18,685 nt of DNA from Candidatus Parvarchaeota archaeon UBA446 (GCA_002503215.1 DARG01000037.1:1-18685), one strand, 5' to 3'; positions 1-5,578 are shown, numbered from the stretch's first letter. Notes: generated from the sequence alone by a model not told the origin. A program made the numbers and translations.

Positions 1-276
1 ATTTATCCTACTTTTATAAGCTTACTGTTTGCTAGAGAATCTAAAAAATGTAAATAGTCTACAAGTGAATAATTTGATTATATATAAATAACATAAATAG
101 AAATTATAACTTTATACCAAGAGAAGTCAGCGATGAAGAAAAACTTGAGAAGTTATTAGCTAAATTACTAAAAATAAGATATCAGATAGAAAGATAGAAC
201 AACCGGTAGATAGAATCATTGATTAAAACTAACTGCTGAGATATAAATTATATATTGAACTAAATCTTATATTAGT
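1..276 (+). other. Upstream region with a possible coding remnant
   Basis: No complete gene is visible here. On the plus strand a frame ending in TAG at 195-197 is open back to about position 80 and reads like protein, ending roughly in PREVSDEEKLEKLLAKLL then KIRYQIER. It has no ATG, GTG or TTG start. It may be the tail of a decayed gene or a small protein with an unusual start. A TATA-like stretch lies at about 77-92. Confidence 0.3.
243..255 (+). promoter_or_regulatory. TATA box for the first membrane-protein gene
   Basis: The sequence TATAAATTATATA is centred about 27 bases before the ATG at 277. This is the spacing expected for an archaeal leaderless transcript starting at or next to the start codon. 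No Shine-Dalgarno sequence precedes the ATG, which supports leaderless initiation. Confidence 0.55.
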
Positions 277-624
277 ATGAACATTTTTTATGAATTTGAA
301 GCTGCATGGGGTATATTCGAACTTATAAATGTCGGTCTTATCGCAATAATATCGCTTATTCTCATATATATATTTAGCAAGCATAGAAAGGATAAAGCCC
401 CGCTTTTTGTATGGGCCATAAACCTTAAAAAATCGAGAAATCAGGTAGAGATCTTACTGACTGCTACCCTTATATCCTTGTTTGTGTTTTCTCTTTATGT
501 AGTTGGAGAGTTCTTATCATTGCTTTCGATCGTAATAATCTCACAGTTAATCGGCATAATCTCTTACCTTATGGTATCATATGTTATAATCATATGGTTT
601 AAGGAATTTAGAAGGTTTGTATGA
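277..624 (+). CDS. Small three-helix membrane protein
   Basis: I do not recognise the family. The 115-residue product has three predicted membrane segments at about 14-35, 58-80 and 83-107, with a basic cytoplasmic-type loop (SKHRKDK and LKKSRNQ) between the first two and a basic tail (KEFRRF). There is no signal peptide cleavage site or catalytic motif. The ATG is chosen because a TATA box lies about 27 bases upstream. The stop codon overlaps the start of the next gene (ATGA), so the two are very likely translated together. The neighbour has the same size and three-helix layout, so the two may be distant paralogues forming a heteromeric membrane complex; that is inference. Confidence 0.75.
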   Translation: MNIFYEFEAAWGIFELINVGLIAIISLILIYIFSKHRKDKAPLFVWAINLKKSRNQVEILLTATLISLFVFSLYVVGEFLSLLSIVIISQLIGIISYLMVSYVIIIWFKEFRRFV

Positions 625-941
625 TACTTGAAATAGAGGACATAATCTCCATAATAAGTATAGTATTTGTGCTGTTTTCTATCCTTACGTTTATAAAACA
701 ATTCTATAAAAATATAACGGCTTCTATATACAGGATAAAATTATCCGAAAAAGCTATCGGACTGTTTATTTTCCTTCTTTCCGCCAACGTATTATTGGTA
801 GTTTTTTACTTCTTTGCAGCGGGCATGAATAACGTAAAATACGGAATCCTGGGAGTCATAATATATACTCTAATATTCGGCACGTTTTTCTTAGGGCTTT
901 CGAACATAATAAAAGGAAGCATAAATAAAAAGTCAAAGTAG
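621..941 (+). CDS. Small three-helix membrane protein, partner of the preceding gene
   Basis: The 106-residue product has three predicted membrane helices at about 6-28, 46-69 and 74-97, a basic loop after the first helix and a lysine-rich tail (KGSINKKSK). Its ATG lies inside the stop region of the preceding gene (ATGA, four-base overlap), the classic sign of translational coupling, so the two proteins are probably made in equal amounts. Function is unknown and no conserved motif was recognised. An AT-rich, gene-free stretch follows, so this is probably the last gene of the unit. Confidence 0.75.
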   Translation: MILEIEDIISIISIVFVLFSILTFIKQFYKNITASIYRIKLSEKAIGLFIFLLSANVLLVVFYFFAAGMNNVKYGILGVIIYTLIFGTFFLGLSNIIKGSINKKSK

Positions 942-1215
942 CAAAAATATCAAGATTTTATAGTAAATTTAATTTGATATTATAATATAAATATTAATAC
1001 CTATAATAATGATACAGTAATATAAATATAGATAATTATAATATTAATTTTATATCATTAGTTATAATACACATTTATAACAAAAATATCGAATAAATAT
1101 CAATAATATTATTAAGAGATAAGTTACAAATTTAATTTCATTTGATATTTGCCATATCAGCACGTATTCCATTGCAAGAGCACGCAGATTAACGCGCTAA
1201 GGTTTAGATATAAGT

Positions 1216-1235
1216 ACTATATATCGATATATAGT
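1216..1235. repeat. Perfect 20-bp palindrome
   Basis: ACTATATATCGATATATAGT equals its own reverse complement over all 20 bases. It lies about 70-90 bases before the ATG at 1306 and upstream of the likely TATA box, where a dimeric archaeal regulator could bind. Short A/T palindromes arise easily in this composition, but a 20-base perfect one with a central CG is less likely by chance. Confidence 0.6.
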
Positions 1236-1274
1236 GTAGATTATACGATTTAATTGTATCGTCGAGTGCAGAAA

Positions 1275-1287
1275 GAGATAAATATTT
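1275..1287 (+). promoter_or_regulatory. TATA box for the SHOCT-domain gene
   Basis: The stretch GATAAATATTTC is centred about 26 bases before the ATG at 1306. No Shine-Dalgarno sequence lies before the ATG, so a leaderless transcript is the simplest reading. Confidence 0.45.
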
Positions 1288-1305
1288 CAAATTTCAGATG
1301 GCAGT

Positions 1306-1713
1306 ATGGATACAGACGATAATCGCGGCAAAGGACACCGGAGAGACTCCTACAGCAAAAGATATCCCTATCACATGCAGGATATAGGCCCGATGTACAT
1401 CATTTTAAGGCTAATCTGGGTCACTTTCCTGGTCCTTGTCTTGCTCTCCGTAATAGGAGGGGTATTCTCTTATACTTTAAGGATATCGGTAGGCTGGCTT
1501 AGCAATGCGTGGGGTGCCTGGGGCGGACTTTGGATAGTCTTTATCATTATCCTGATCTTCTTTAGGCCGTGGAGAAGCTATAGATACCATAACTGGTATG
1601 GATACGACACAGATGAAGAAGCAAGAAACGTAGCCAAGATGCGGCTAGCAAACGGCGACATAACTATCGAAGAGTACAGAAAGATAATGAGTGAGCTTAA
1701 GAAAAAAGAGTAA
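1306..1713 (+). CDS. Two-helix membrane protein with C-terminal SHOCT domain
   Basis: The 135-residue product has a basic, hydrophilic N-terminus (1-29), membrane helices at about 31-53 and 72-87, then a cytoplasmic tail ending in a SHOCT (short C-terminal) motif at about 106-131: AKMRLANGDITIEEYRKIMS matches the family pattern of R/K-x-A-x-G-x-I-(S/T)-x-E-E-(Y/F). SHOCT segments occur at protein ends in bacteria and archaea and are thought to mediate oligomerisation or protein contacts; no enzyme activity is expected. Tryptophan-rich sequence (AWGAWGGLW) leads into the second helix. It appears to be a single-gene unit with its own leaderless promoter. The role is unknown; a membrane-stress or envelope function is only a guess. 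Confidence 0.85.
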   Translation: MDTDDNRGKGHRRDSYSKRYPYHMQDIGPMYIILRLIWVTFLVLVLLSVIGGVFSYTLRISVGWLSNAWGAWGGLWIVFIIILIFFRPWRSYRYHNWYGYDTDEEARNVAKMRLANGDITIEEYRKIMSELKKKE

Positions 1714-1767
1714 ATAAAATAGCTTATATACAATAATAACCACTAATAGATATTAGGGAGGTAAAAC

Positions 1768-1797
1768 ATGGTATTCGATGACGGTATTGCGAAGTGA
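1768..1797 (+). pseudogene. Nine-codon ORF behind a perfect Shine-Dalgarno: leader or decapitated gene
   Basis: A strong ribosome site (GGGAGGT at about 1756-1762) sits five bases before an ATG, but the frame (MVFDDGIAK) stops after nine codons. A frame change near position 1791 would continue as EVKFARNIGSNVCST before another stop. That stretch resembles a zinc-ribbon start (KFCxNCGSN) with its cysteines lost. The best reading is the intact translation start of a gene that has since decayed. A short leader peptide is the alternative. The remaining sequence to 1946 holds no other gene. Confidence 0.35.
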
Positions 1798-1946
1798 AAT
1801 TTGCAAGAAACATAGGATCTAATGTGTGTAGTACCTAAAAATCGTTATAACCGGTCACAATTCTATGTAATCCGACAAAAAAATTGCTTATCGCTAAGAA
1901 CCGGTATTTTGTAAGACTTAAGAATTAAATCCGATAATTATAGGAT

Positions 1947-2558
1947 ATGGAGCTGATCTTTAAATACTCTAATGTTTACGATGAGCACTGGAGAGAGTTC
2001 ATACAGGCTATGCAAAAGACCAGTGACTACTGGGTATACAGACTTCCATATCCGAAAGAGGAAGATATAAGGAGATATGTAAATAAACTTAATAGCGGCC
2101 TCGGCTTATGGCCCGGAAAAGATGGTGAAAAGTGCCTGAAAACGATCGAATCTTTAACAGGATTAACGTGGAAAGAAAAGAGAATCACATGCTATATAGT
2201 AGGGAATTGTATACCTTTTTCTATCCCTTTAACGGTCTTTATGACCTATGATTATCAAAAGTTTTTGAATAATCTTACCCATGAGCTGATACATGTAATG
2301 CTTTCCGACAACTACCAGCTGCTAAAAGAACCGTGGTCTGAGCTAGGTAGAAAATACGGCTTAAATATGGGAGTGACTCTGGTGCATATACCGCTTTACG
2401 CAATACAATTCAAGATGCTAAAAGAAGTTTTCGGAGAAGATGCCGTTTTAGTTGAAGTTAAAAAGGGCTCATCAAAGGCGGATTATAAAAAGGCAATCGA
2501 AATAGCGCTGCGCGATGGGGATAAAATACTCGAAATATTCAGATCAAATAAGGGTTAA
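1947..2558 (+). CDS. Putative HExxH zinc metallopeptidase (HELIH)
   Basis: The 203-residue soluble protein has the zincin motif LTHELIHVML at about 111-120. His112 and His116 would bind zinc and Glu113 would act as the catalytic base. The third ligand is not certain: Glu128, Glu132 or His147 (in LVHIPL) are candidates. There is no signal peptide or membrane segment, so it should act in the cytoplasm. Length and layout fit small stand-alone metallopeptidase-like domains, and I cannot name the family. The ATG is preceded by an AT stretch (AATTAAAT) at a distance suitable for a leaderless promoter and has no Shine-Dalgarno. It lies upstream of two GNAT-related genes, with no clear functional link. 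A separate HELTH protein occurs at 10524-11039 with no obvious similarity outside the motif. Confidence 0.75.
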   Translation: MELIFKYSNVYDEHWREFIQAMQKTSDYWVYRLPYPKEEDIRRYVNKLNSGLGLWPGKDGEKCLKTIESLTGLTWKEKRITCYIVGNCIPFSIPLTVFMTYDYQKFLNNLTHELIHVMLSDNYQLLKEPWSELGRKYGLNMGVTLVHIPLYAIQFKMLKEVFGEDAVLVEVKKGSSKADYKKAIEIALRDGDKILEIFRSNKG

Positions 2559-2582
2559 AAACGAAGTCTGCCAAAAAAGAGT

Positions 2583-2687
2583 ATGAAAAACGGCCATAAT
2601 ATCCATATTAAACCCATCAAAAATGGAGACATTGGGGAAATTGTACGGCTTGAAAAAGAATTTGATGGATATTTGCAGAGGAATTAA
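2583..2687 (+). pseudogene. Truncated GNAT acetyltransferase fragment (N-terminus only)
   Basis: This 34-codon frame, too short for most gene finders, encodes IHIKPIKNGDIGEIVRLEKE and a few further residues before a stop. It has the strand-helix pattern that opens GNAT domains. The next gene opens with the matching IKIETAKESDSEGLTRLFRK, so the fragment looks like the first strand and helix of a tandem GNAT copy whose remainder is lost. There is no acetyl-CoA binding motif, so it cannot be an active enzyme. The stop is three bases before the ATG of the intact gene, and that gene's weak ribosome site (GAGGA) lies inside this fragment. It may survive as a translated leader that couples expression. 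Confidence 0.5.
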
Positions 2688-2690
2688 AAT

Positions 2691-3140
2691 ATGAAAGGAA
2701 TAAAGATAGAAACTGCTAAGGAAAGCGATAGTGAAGGCCTTACAAGGCTGTTTAGGAAATTGTATGAGGGAGATGAGGATAAGAAGTTCTATTCGTCAAA
2801 AGCCAGTCCTTCCAATGTCAGATTAGGCAGTAAAGTCTTCGTGGCCAGGGAAAATAAAAGGCTTGTTGGCTTTTGTTGGGCCATATGGTACGAACATATA
2901 AAAAACAAAGGAGTCGGAATAATTGAGGAGTTATACGTCGATGAGGGATACAGACGAAAAGGCATAGGCAAGAGATTAGTAGAGGCAGCTTTAAAGTTCA
3001 TGAGCAAAAAAGTGATTGTAGTGTTTGTAACCACTGATAATCAGTTAAAAGATGCACAGAAATTCTATGAATCTATAGGGTTCAAATTAAGTCATGAACC
3101 TTGGTATGTAATTAAGCCTAAAGGGAAGAAATCCAAATGA
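2691..3140 (+). CDS. GNAT-family N-acetyltransferase
   Basis: This 149-residue protein has the usual length and order of a single GNAT domain, which transfers acetyl from acetyl-CoA to an amine. Visible elements are the N-terminal strand IKIETAKESD (4-13), the central strands KVFVARENKRLVGFCWA (48-64) and the acceptor-side IIEELYVDEGYRRKG (77-91). The pyrophosphate-binding loop is RRKGIGKRL (88-96), and the C-terminal motif is NQLKDAQKFYESIGFKL (117-133). The substrate cannot be read from sequence; protein N-termini, small amines or antibiotics are all possible in the family. The start is supported by GAGGA eight bases upstream and coupling to the preceding fragment. It converges on the SET-domain gene across a short hairpin. 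Confidence 0.92.
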   Translation: MKGIKIETAKESDSEGLTRLFRKLYEGDEDKKFYSSKASPSNVRLGSKVFVARENKRLVGFCWAIWYEHIKNKGVGIIEELYVDEGYRRKGIGKRLVEAALKFMSKKVIVVFVTTDNQLKDAQKFYESIGFKLSHEPWYVIKPKGKKSK

Positions 3141-3155
3141 ATGTAACCTTCATTT
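3135..3155. terminator. Hairpin between convergent genes
   Basis: AAATGAA and TTCATTT form a seven-base perfect stem around the loop TGTAACC. It spans the stop codon of the GNAT gene and lies 28 bases from the end of the convergent SET gene. There is no long T-run on either side, so its role as terminator or mRNA 3' end is only suggested by position. Confidence 0.35.
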
Positions 3156-3182
3156 AATAAGCTACACATAGTAGATAGTACG

Positions 3183-3632
3183 TTAAGAATAGGCATATCT
3201 TGGTACTATACCCAGCTTTTTGTACCTATTTTGAAGGCTTTTTGTTAGGGTGTCGAAGTTAGTTATTAATCCTCTACATTTTCGGTTGCCGCAATTACAT
3301 TTAAGAGACCACTTATCCTTATGCATAGTTGTCGAATAGTCGAAAGTAACCTCATCGCCGGCACTGATATCCTTTATTGCCACTAATCTGGCTTCTTTAC
3401 CCCGGATCTTAAAGCCGCTATTTGGTGAGCATGAGTGATTTAAAAATCTAATAAAACCCAAAGGTTCCATATAGAGACTATCTCCGACCTGCAGCCATGT
3501 TCCGTTTCTTTTGGAGCTTTTTGCATAGAATATAGGGTAGGTAAAGACTGTTATAGTGCTTCCCTTTTTTATAGATTCTTCTGAAAAAATACCTCTTCCA
3601 TTTCTGGATCTTTTGACGACAAGTTTCGCCAT
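3183..3632 (-). CDS. SET-domain protein lysine methyltransferase
   Basis: The 149-residue protein is a compact SET domain with a post-SET zinc site and no pre-SET region. SET enzymes transfer methyl from S-adenosylmethionine to protein lysines. Motifs in order: the cofactor loop RNGRGIFSEESIKKG (10-24), RFLNHSCSPN (62-71), GDEVTFDYS (92-100) containing the catalytic tyrosine region, then CNCGNRKCRG (112-121). Cys68 of NHSC plus three post-SET cysteines can hold zinc. All key residues are present, so activity is expected. The fold is mainly eukaryotic and occurs patchily in archaea and bacteria; a chromatin protein substrate is possible but unproven. A TATA-like TTAATAAATACTTAG at about 3646-3660 puts transcription start at the ATG (leaderless). 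It stands alone. Confidence 0.93.
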   Translation of the reverse strand: MAKLVVKRSRNGRGIFSEESIKKGSTITVFTYPIFYAKSSKRNGTWLQVGDSLYMEPLGFIRFLNHSCSPNSGFKIRGKEARLVAIKDISAGDEVTFDYSTTMHKDKWSLKCNCGNRKCRGLITNFDTLTKSLQNRYKKLGIVPRYAYS

Positions 3633-3732
3633 ACATAAATAATTAGCTAAGTATTTATTAAGTTTCTTCTTTTTAGGTGAAGTATATGATCGAAGATTGC
3701 TGCCAAAAAGGTTAAAGTAAAATCTTATAAAT

Positions 3733-3909
3733 GCCCGATAACCCAGGGCCTTAGTTTTCTCCTTTTGGGATAAAACATAGGCAGTTGATTTAGCTATTTT
3801 ACGATTTACCCTATAAAGGGTACCTACGACGAAACATGGGGATCAAACGCCACTTAAGTATATTTCTAGTGCTTTTTGTATGTTTTTTGCGTGTTTTTTA
3901 CACATTTTT
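3733..3909 (+). ncRNA. Candidate structured non-coding RNA
   Basis: This gap has no reading frame but looks organised on the plus strand. A TATA-like CTTATAAAT (3724-3732) is followed by GCCC/GGGC (3733-3749), then a longer hairpin GTTTT...AAAAC with inner TCC/GGA pairs (3754-3776). A perfect TACCCT-ATAA-AGGGTA hairpin follows (3807-3822), then four T-runs (3873-3909) of the kind that end archaeal transcripts. No plus-strand gene lies nearby to need that terminator. It does not match tRNA, RNase P, SRP RNA or a C/D-box pattern that I could see. The first hairpin lies within about 20 bases of the TATA box, so it may be upstream of the transcript. Confidence 0.25.
3873..3909 (+). other. Helically phased T-tracts (bent DNA or terminator)
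   Basis: Four runs of five or six T start at 3873, 3883, 3894 and 3905, spaced 10, 11 and 11 bases. A-tracts repeated at the helical period produce intrinsic DNA curvature. The same T-runs could also terminate a plus-strand transcript. Both readings fit and are not exclusive. Confidence 0.55.
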
Positions 3910-3923
3910 AGTGCCTGCAATCC

Positions 3924-3936
3924 ACTCTTATAGAGT
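3924..3936. repeat. Short perfect inverted repeat after the phased T-tracts
   Basis: ACTCT and AGAGT flank a TAT spacer. It lies between the phased T-tracts and the hairpin-motif copy at 3977-3997. No function can be assigned. Confidence 0.35.
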
Positions 3937-3976
3937 ATCCAAACTACGCTTAAAGGATAAATAAAGACATTAAACT

Positions 3977-3997
3977 GGGGTTAAAATGCGCTTTTAG
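3977..3997. repeat. Hairpin motif copy 1 (GGGGTTAAAA...TTTTAG)
   Basis: GGGGTTAAAATGCGCTTTTA folds as TAAAA-TGCGC-TTTTA. It covers the stop codon of the minus-strand gene ending at 3994. It resembles the motifs at 4935-4956 and 5022-5044, and may be a 3'-end or terminator element of the minus-strand transcripts. Confidence 0.45.
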
Positions 3998-4329
3998 TAC
4001 CTATTCTGTCTATCTTTTTCCACAATGTTCCTATAATAGTCTTCTTTGTCCGCATTGACAACCGAATAATACCCGAAATTCGCCCAGGCCATTGCTGACG
4101 CCGCAGGTACAAGGGCAAAGGAAAGATATAAAGAAGGAGAATATCCTGAAATCGCAAAAGCTATATCCCACCCCGCAGAAAGTAGGGACGCATATGCAAA
4201 AATTCCGGAGAGTTTACCATATTTTTTCTTTTTCCTGGAAGCATTCTCCATTTCCTTAGCACCATCGTCGCCGAGTATATCCTCCACAGAACTCGCTCCA
4301 AATCCGCCGGGCGCGTCAAATCCTCCCAT
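3994..4329 (-). CDS. Two-helix membrane hairpin protein
   Basis: The 111-residue protein has a glycine-rich start (MGGFDAPGGFG), an acidic VEDILGDD stretch at 15-22, a basic SRKKKKYGK run (31-39), membrane helices at about 40-62 and 66-88, and a charged C-terminus (ADKEDYYRNIVEKDRQ). The order L/V-E-D-acidic stretch, basic stretch, helical hairpin, charged Tyr/Lys-rich tail is shared with the proteins at 11240-11563 and 11621-12040, so it may be a distant member of the same family. Both termini would lie on the same side of the membrane. Only three bases separate it from the upstream gene's stop, so they form an operon. A weak ribosome site (AGGTAA) lies before the ATG. Function unknown. Confidence 0.7.
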   Translation of the reverse strand: MGGFDAPGGFGASSVEDILGDDGAKEMENASRKKKKYGKLSGIFAYASLLSAGWDIAFAISGYSPSLYLSFALVPAASAMAWANFGYYSVVNADKEDYYRNIVEKDRQNRY

Positions 4330-4332
4330 AAT

Positions 4333-4851
4333 CTATTTACCTATATCTCTAGGGTCTATTAGTACATTCTCAACGGTCCTTATTGCGTCTTCGAGCTGGT
4401 TTTTCCACCTGCCCTCTTTCATGTATACTGATTTTACAGTCAAACCTTCAGATTTACCCTCAAAAACTTGCGTATATCCTTTATATCCCTGTTCAAAAGA
4501 GTTGGATATATCTTTCGCCCTTGCAAATATGCTTAACTTAAACCCGGCAGGTATTGTATCATGCAGCGCGGAAGATGATGATTTATATCTGCATTCGCTC
4601 AACTTTGCTATGTAAAAATAGTCCATGCCTTTAAAATTGAAGTTATAACTTGACTTACTGCCATCAGGATCATAATCATAAAGGTCGGAAGAGTCAAAGA
4701 ATTCGCCGTATTTTACAGTAAAGGATACAAGTTTATCAAGTAAAAGGTTATCTAGATGCCTGGAATTTTTAGGTGCTTTGTTATATAGTTCTCCACCAAA
4801 ATCACGCGGCAAATCATTAGATTCTCCGTCGCTCCCTTGATACCCTCCCAT
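4333..4851 (-). CDS. Unknown soluble protein, first gene of a two-gene operon
   Basis: The 172-residue protein has no recognised family, signal peptide or membrane helix. It begins MGGYQGSDGESN, echoing the MGG- and glycine-rich start of its operon partner. A structured alpha/beta region follows from about residue 30 (LDNLLLDKLVSFTVKYGEFF; FKGMDYFYIAKLSECRYK; KLSIFARAKD). The tail repeats hydrophobic-charged patterns (WKNQLEDAIRTVENVLIDP) suggesting a closing helix. The start is well supported: GGAGGTAA lies seven bases before the ATG, and a TATA box (4898-4909) predicts a leader of about 26 bases. Its partner is a two-helix membrane protein, so this may be a peripheral protein recruited to the membrane; that is inference. 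Confidence 0.7.
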   Translation of the reverse strand: MGGYQGSDGESNDLPRDFGGELYNKAPKNSRHLDNLLLDKLVSFTVKYGEFFDSSDLYDYDPDGSKSSYNFNFKGMDYFYIAKLSECRYKSSSSALHDTIPAGFKLSIFARAKDISNSFEQGYKGYTQVFEGKSEGLTVKSVYMKEGRWKNQLEDAIRTVENVLIDPRDIGK

Positions 4852-4897
4852 TTTTTTACCTCCGTTATAACTTATAGATTATATAAGATTTGAAATA

Positions 4898-4909
4898 GTA
4901 TAAATACTT
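4898..4909 (-). promoter_or_regulatory. Promoter of the 4851-3994 operon (AAGTATTTATAC)
   Basis: On the minus strand AAGTATTTATAC precedes the operon, with a predicted start about 26 bases downstream near 4877. That leaves a short leader containing GGAGGTAA before the ATG. Near-identical boxes lie at 5567-5578 and 11122-11134, so this is a recurrent promoter form in the window. Confidence 0.6.
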
Positions 4910-4934
4910 ACTTGCAGATTCCGTCCGTTATGCA

Positions 4935-4956
4935 GGGTTAAAAGTACTGGCTTTAG
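4935..4956. repeat. Hairpin motif copy 2
   Basis: GGGTTAAAAGTACTGGCTTT resembles copies 1 and 3, with TAAA...TTTA arms around a short mixed core. It lies just upstream of the operon promoter at 4898-4909 on the minus strand and downstream of the HepT remnant. Confidence 0.4.
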
Positions 4957-5021
4957 CTTATTTTGTGCGATCTATACAAATATAACATAAAAAAAGAATT
5001 CTGTTAAAAAAGACACTGCGC

Positions 5022-5044
5022 GGGGTAAAAAGTGCTATTTTAAG
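5022..5044. repeat. Hairpin motif copy 3
   Basis: GGGGTAAAAAGTGCTATTTT followed by AAG has TAAAA/TTTTA arms and the same leading G-run as copies 1 and 2. It begins 43 bases past the stop of the HepT remnant on the minus strand, so a 3'-end role is possible. Confidence 0.4.
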
Positions 5045-5086
5045 GGTTAACGGCTCCGAGATGTCACTTTGCGACGACTCACTACT

Positions 5087-5281
5087 TTATGCTTTTTCCT
5101 CTTTCCGGATCTCCTGCAGTCTTGGTTCGATTTCCGGCAGGTCTTTGGATACTATTTCCCATAGAATATTTAAGTCCACGGAAAAATAGCCGTGAACTAC
5201 CCTGTTTCTAGTGCCTTTCATCCTTGCCCACGGCACATCTGGGTATTTGTTTTTAAAAGCATTGCCTAAAAGCGCTGTGGC
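5087..5281 (-). pseudogene. hepT: Truncated HepT-type toxin (DUF86), C-terminal half only
   Basis: A minus-strand frame open for 64 codons encodes the C-terminal half of a HepT/DUF86 protein. It contains LGNAFKNKYPDVPW, then RNRVVHGYF, the R-x4-H-x-Y ribonuclease signature of HepT toxins, then SVDLNILWEIVSKDLPEIEP and a charged tail. HepT proteins are usually about 110-120 residues; here the N-terminal half is missing. Before LGNAF the frame runs into the neighbouring gene and stops at 5282-5284. The only ATG lies within the fragment (MKGTRN). No partner MNT nucleotidyltransferase antitoxin was found nearby. The conserved residues are intact, so the loss may be recent. Tool-based annotation would probably leave this unannotated. 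Confidence 0.75.
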
Positions 5282-5514
5282 CTATCATTATATGGATCGA
5301 ATCGCATATTTGTCGAAAGATATGTCACAAAACGTTGTGGTTTTATCATAGTAACTCTCACTTTGTTCTGTATTTTACCCATCTCCGGCAGAGTATACTC
5401 AACGGCTGTCATATCATTATTTGCCAGGTATCTGGTTATGTTTATTTCTCCTTTCTTCTCCGTAGTCGTTTCTTTGAAGAGAATATCCTCAATTCTTTTT
5501 TTCTTTCCAAACAT
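5266..5514 (-). CDS. Small protein of unknown function with a strong ribosome site
   Basis: The 82-residue product begins MFGKKKRIEDILFKETTTEK and has no recognised domain. It looks like a small beta-rich, charged protein (EINITRYLANNDMTAVEYTL, then KVRVTMIKPQRFVTYLS). A longer frame could begin at a GTG at 5521-5523, but that GTG is itself part of GAGGTGAT, a near-perfect Shine-Dalgarno, so the ATG at 5512-5514 is the real start. A promoter box lies at 5567-5578. The last 16 bases overlap the HepT remnant in another frame. The end (DRPQRF) repeats an internal KPQRF with different codons. The original C-terminus may therefore have been replaced when the HepT piece joined here. Confidence 0.6.
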   Translation of the reverse strand: MFGKKKRIEDILFKETTTEKKGEINITRYLANNDMTAVEYTLPEMGKIQNKVRVTMIKPQRFVTYLSTNMRFDPYNDRPQRF

Positions 5515-5566
5515 ATCTATCACCTCATTCTATTATTTATTACAAATAAGTTATGAATTTATATAA

Positions 5567-5578
5567 TATAAATACTTT
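5567..5578 (-). promoter_or_regulatory. Promoter of the small gene at 5266-5514 (AAAGTATTTATA)
   Basis: AAAGTATTTATA on the minus strand predicts transcription start near 5543 and a leader of about 30 bases that contains GAGGTGAT before the ATG. It is nearly the same box as at 4898-4909 and 11122-11134. Confidence 0.6.

Larger units (their letters stand above)
942..1305. other. AT-rich intergenic region
   Basis: No convincing reading frame. Positions 942-1150 are almost pure A and T. At 975-988 it carries GATATTATAATATA, which differs by one base from a perfect 14-bp palindrome at 6290-6303. The right half is more mixed and holds a 20-bp palindrome (1216-1235) and the promoter of the next gene. 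It could be a regulatory or easily melted region. No origin-type repeat series or replication gene supports calling it an origin. Confidence 0.5.

Noticed and set aside
2789..3034. Minus-strand 81-codon frame
   Set aside because: It is opposite the GNAT gene, whose motifs are unambiguous.
4421..4615. Plus-strand 64-codon frame
   Set aside because: It is opposite the SD-led gene at 4333-4851 and has no translation signals.
5121..5140. tRNA T-loop-like GGTTCGATTTCC
   Set aside because: It lies inside the HepT-like reading frame, and no acceptor, D or anticodon arms fit around it.
5521..5523. GTG start for the small gene, giving 85 residues
   Set aside because: That GTG is part of the GAGGTGAT ribosome site serving the ATG nine bases downstream.
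5335..5566. Plus-strand hydrophobic frames of 67-73 codons
   Set aside because: They are the complement of the SD-led small gene and its AT-rich leader; Phe/Ile-rich frames are expected there.
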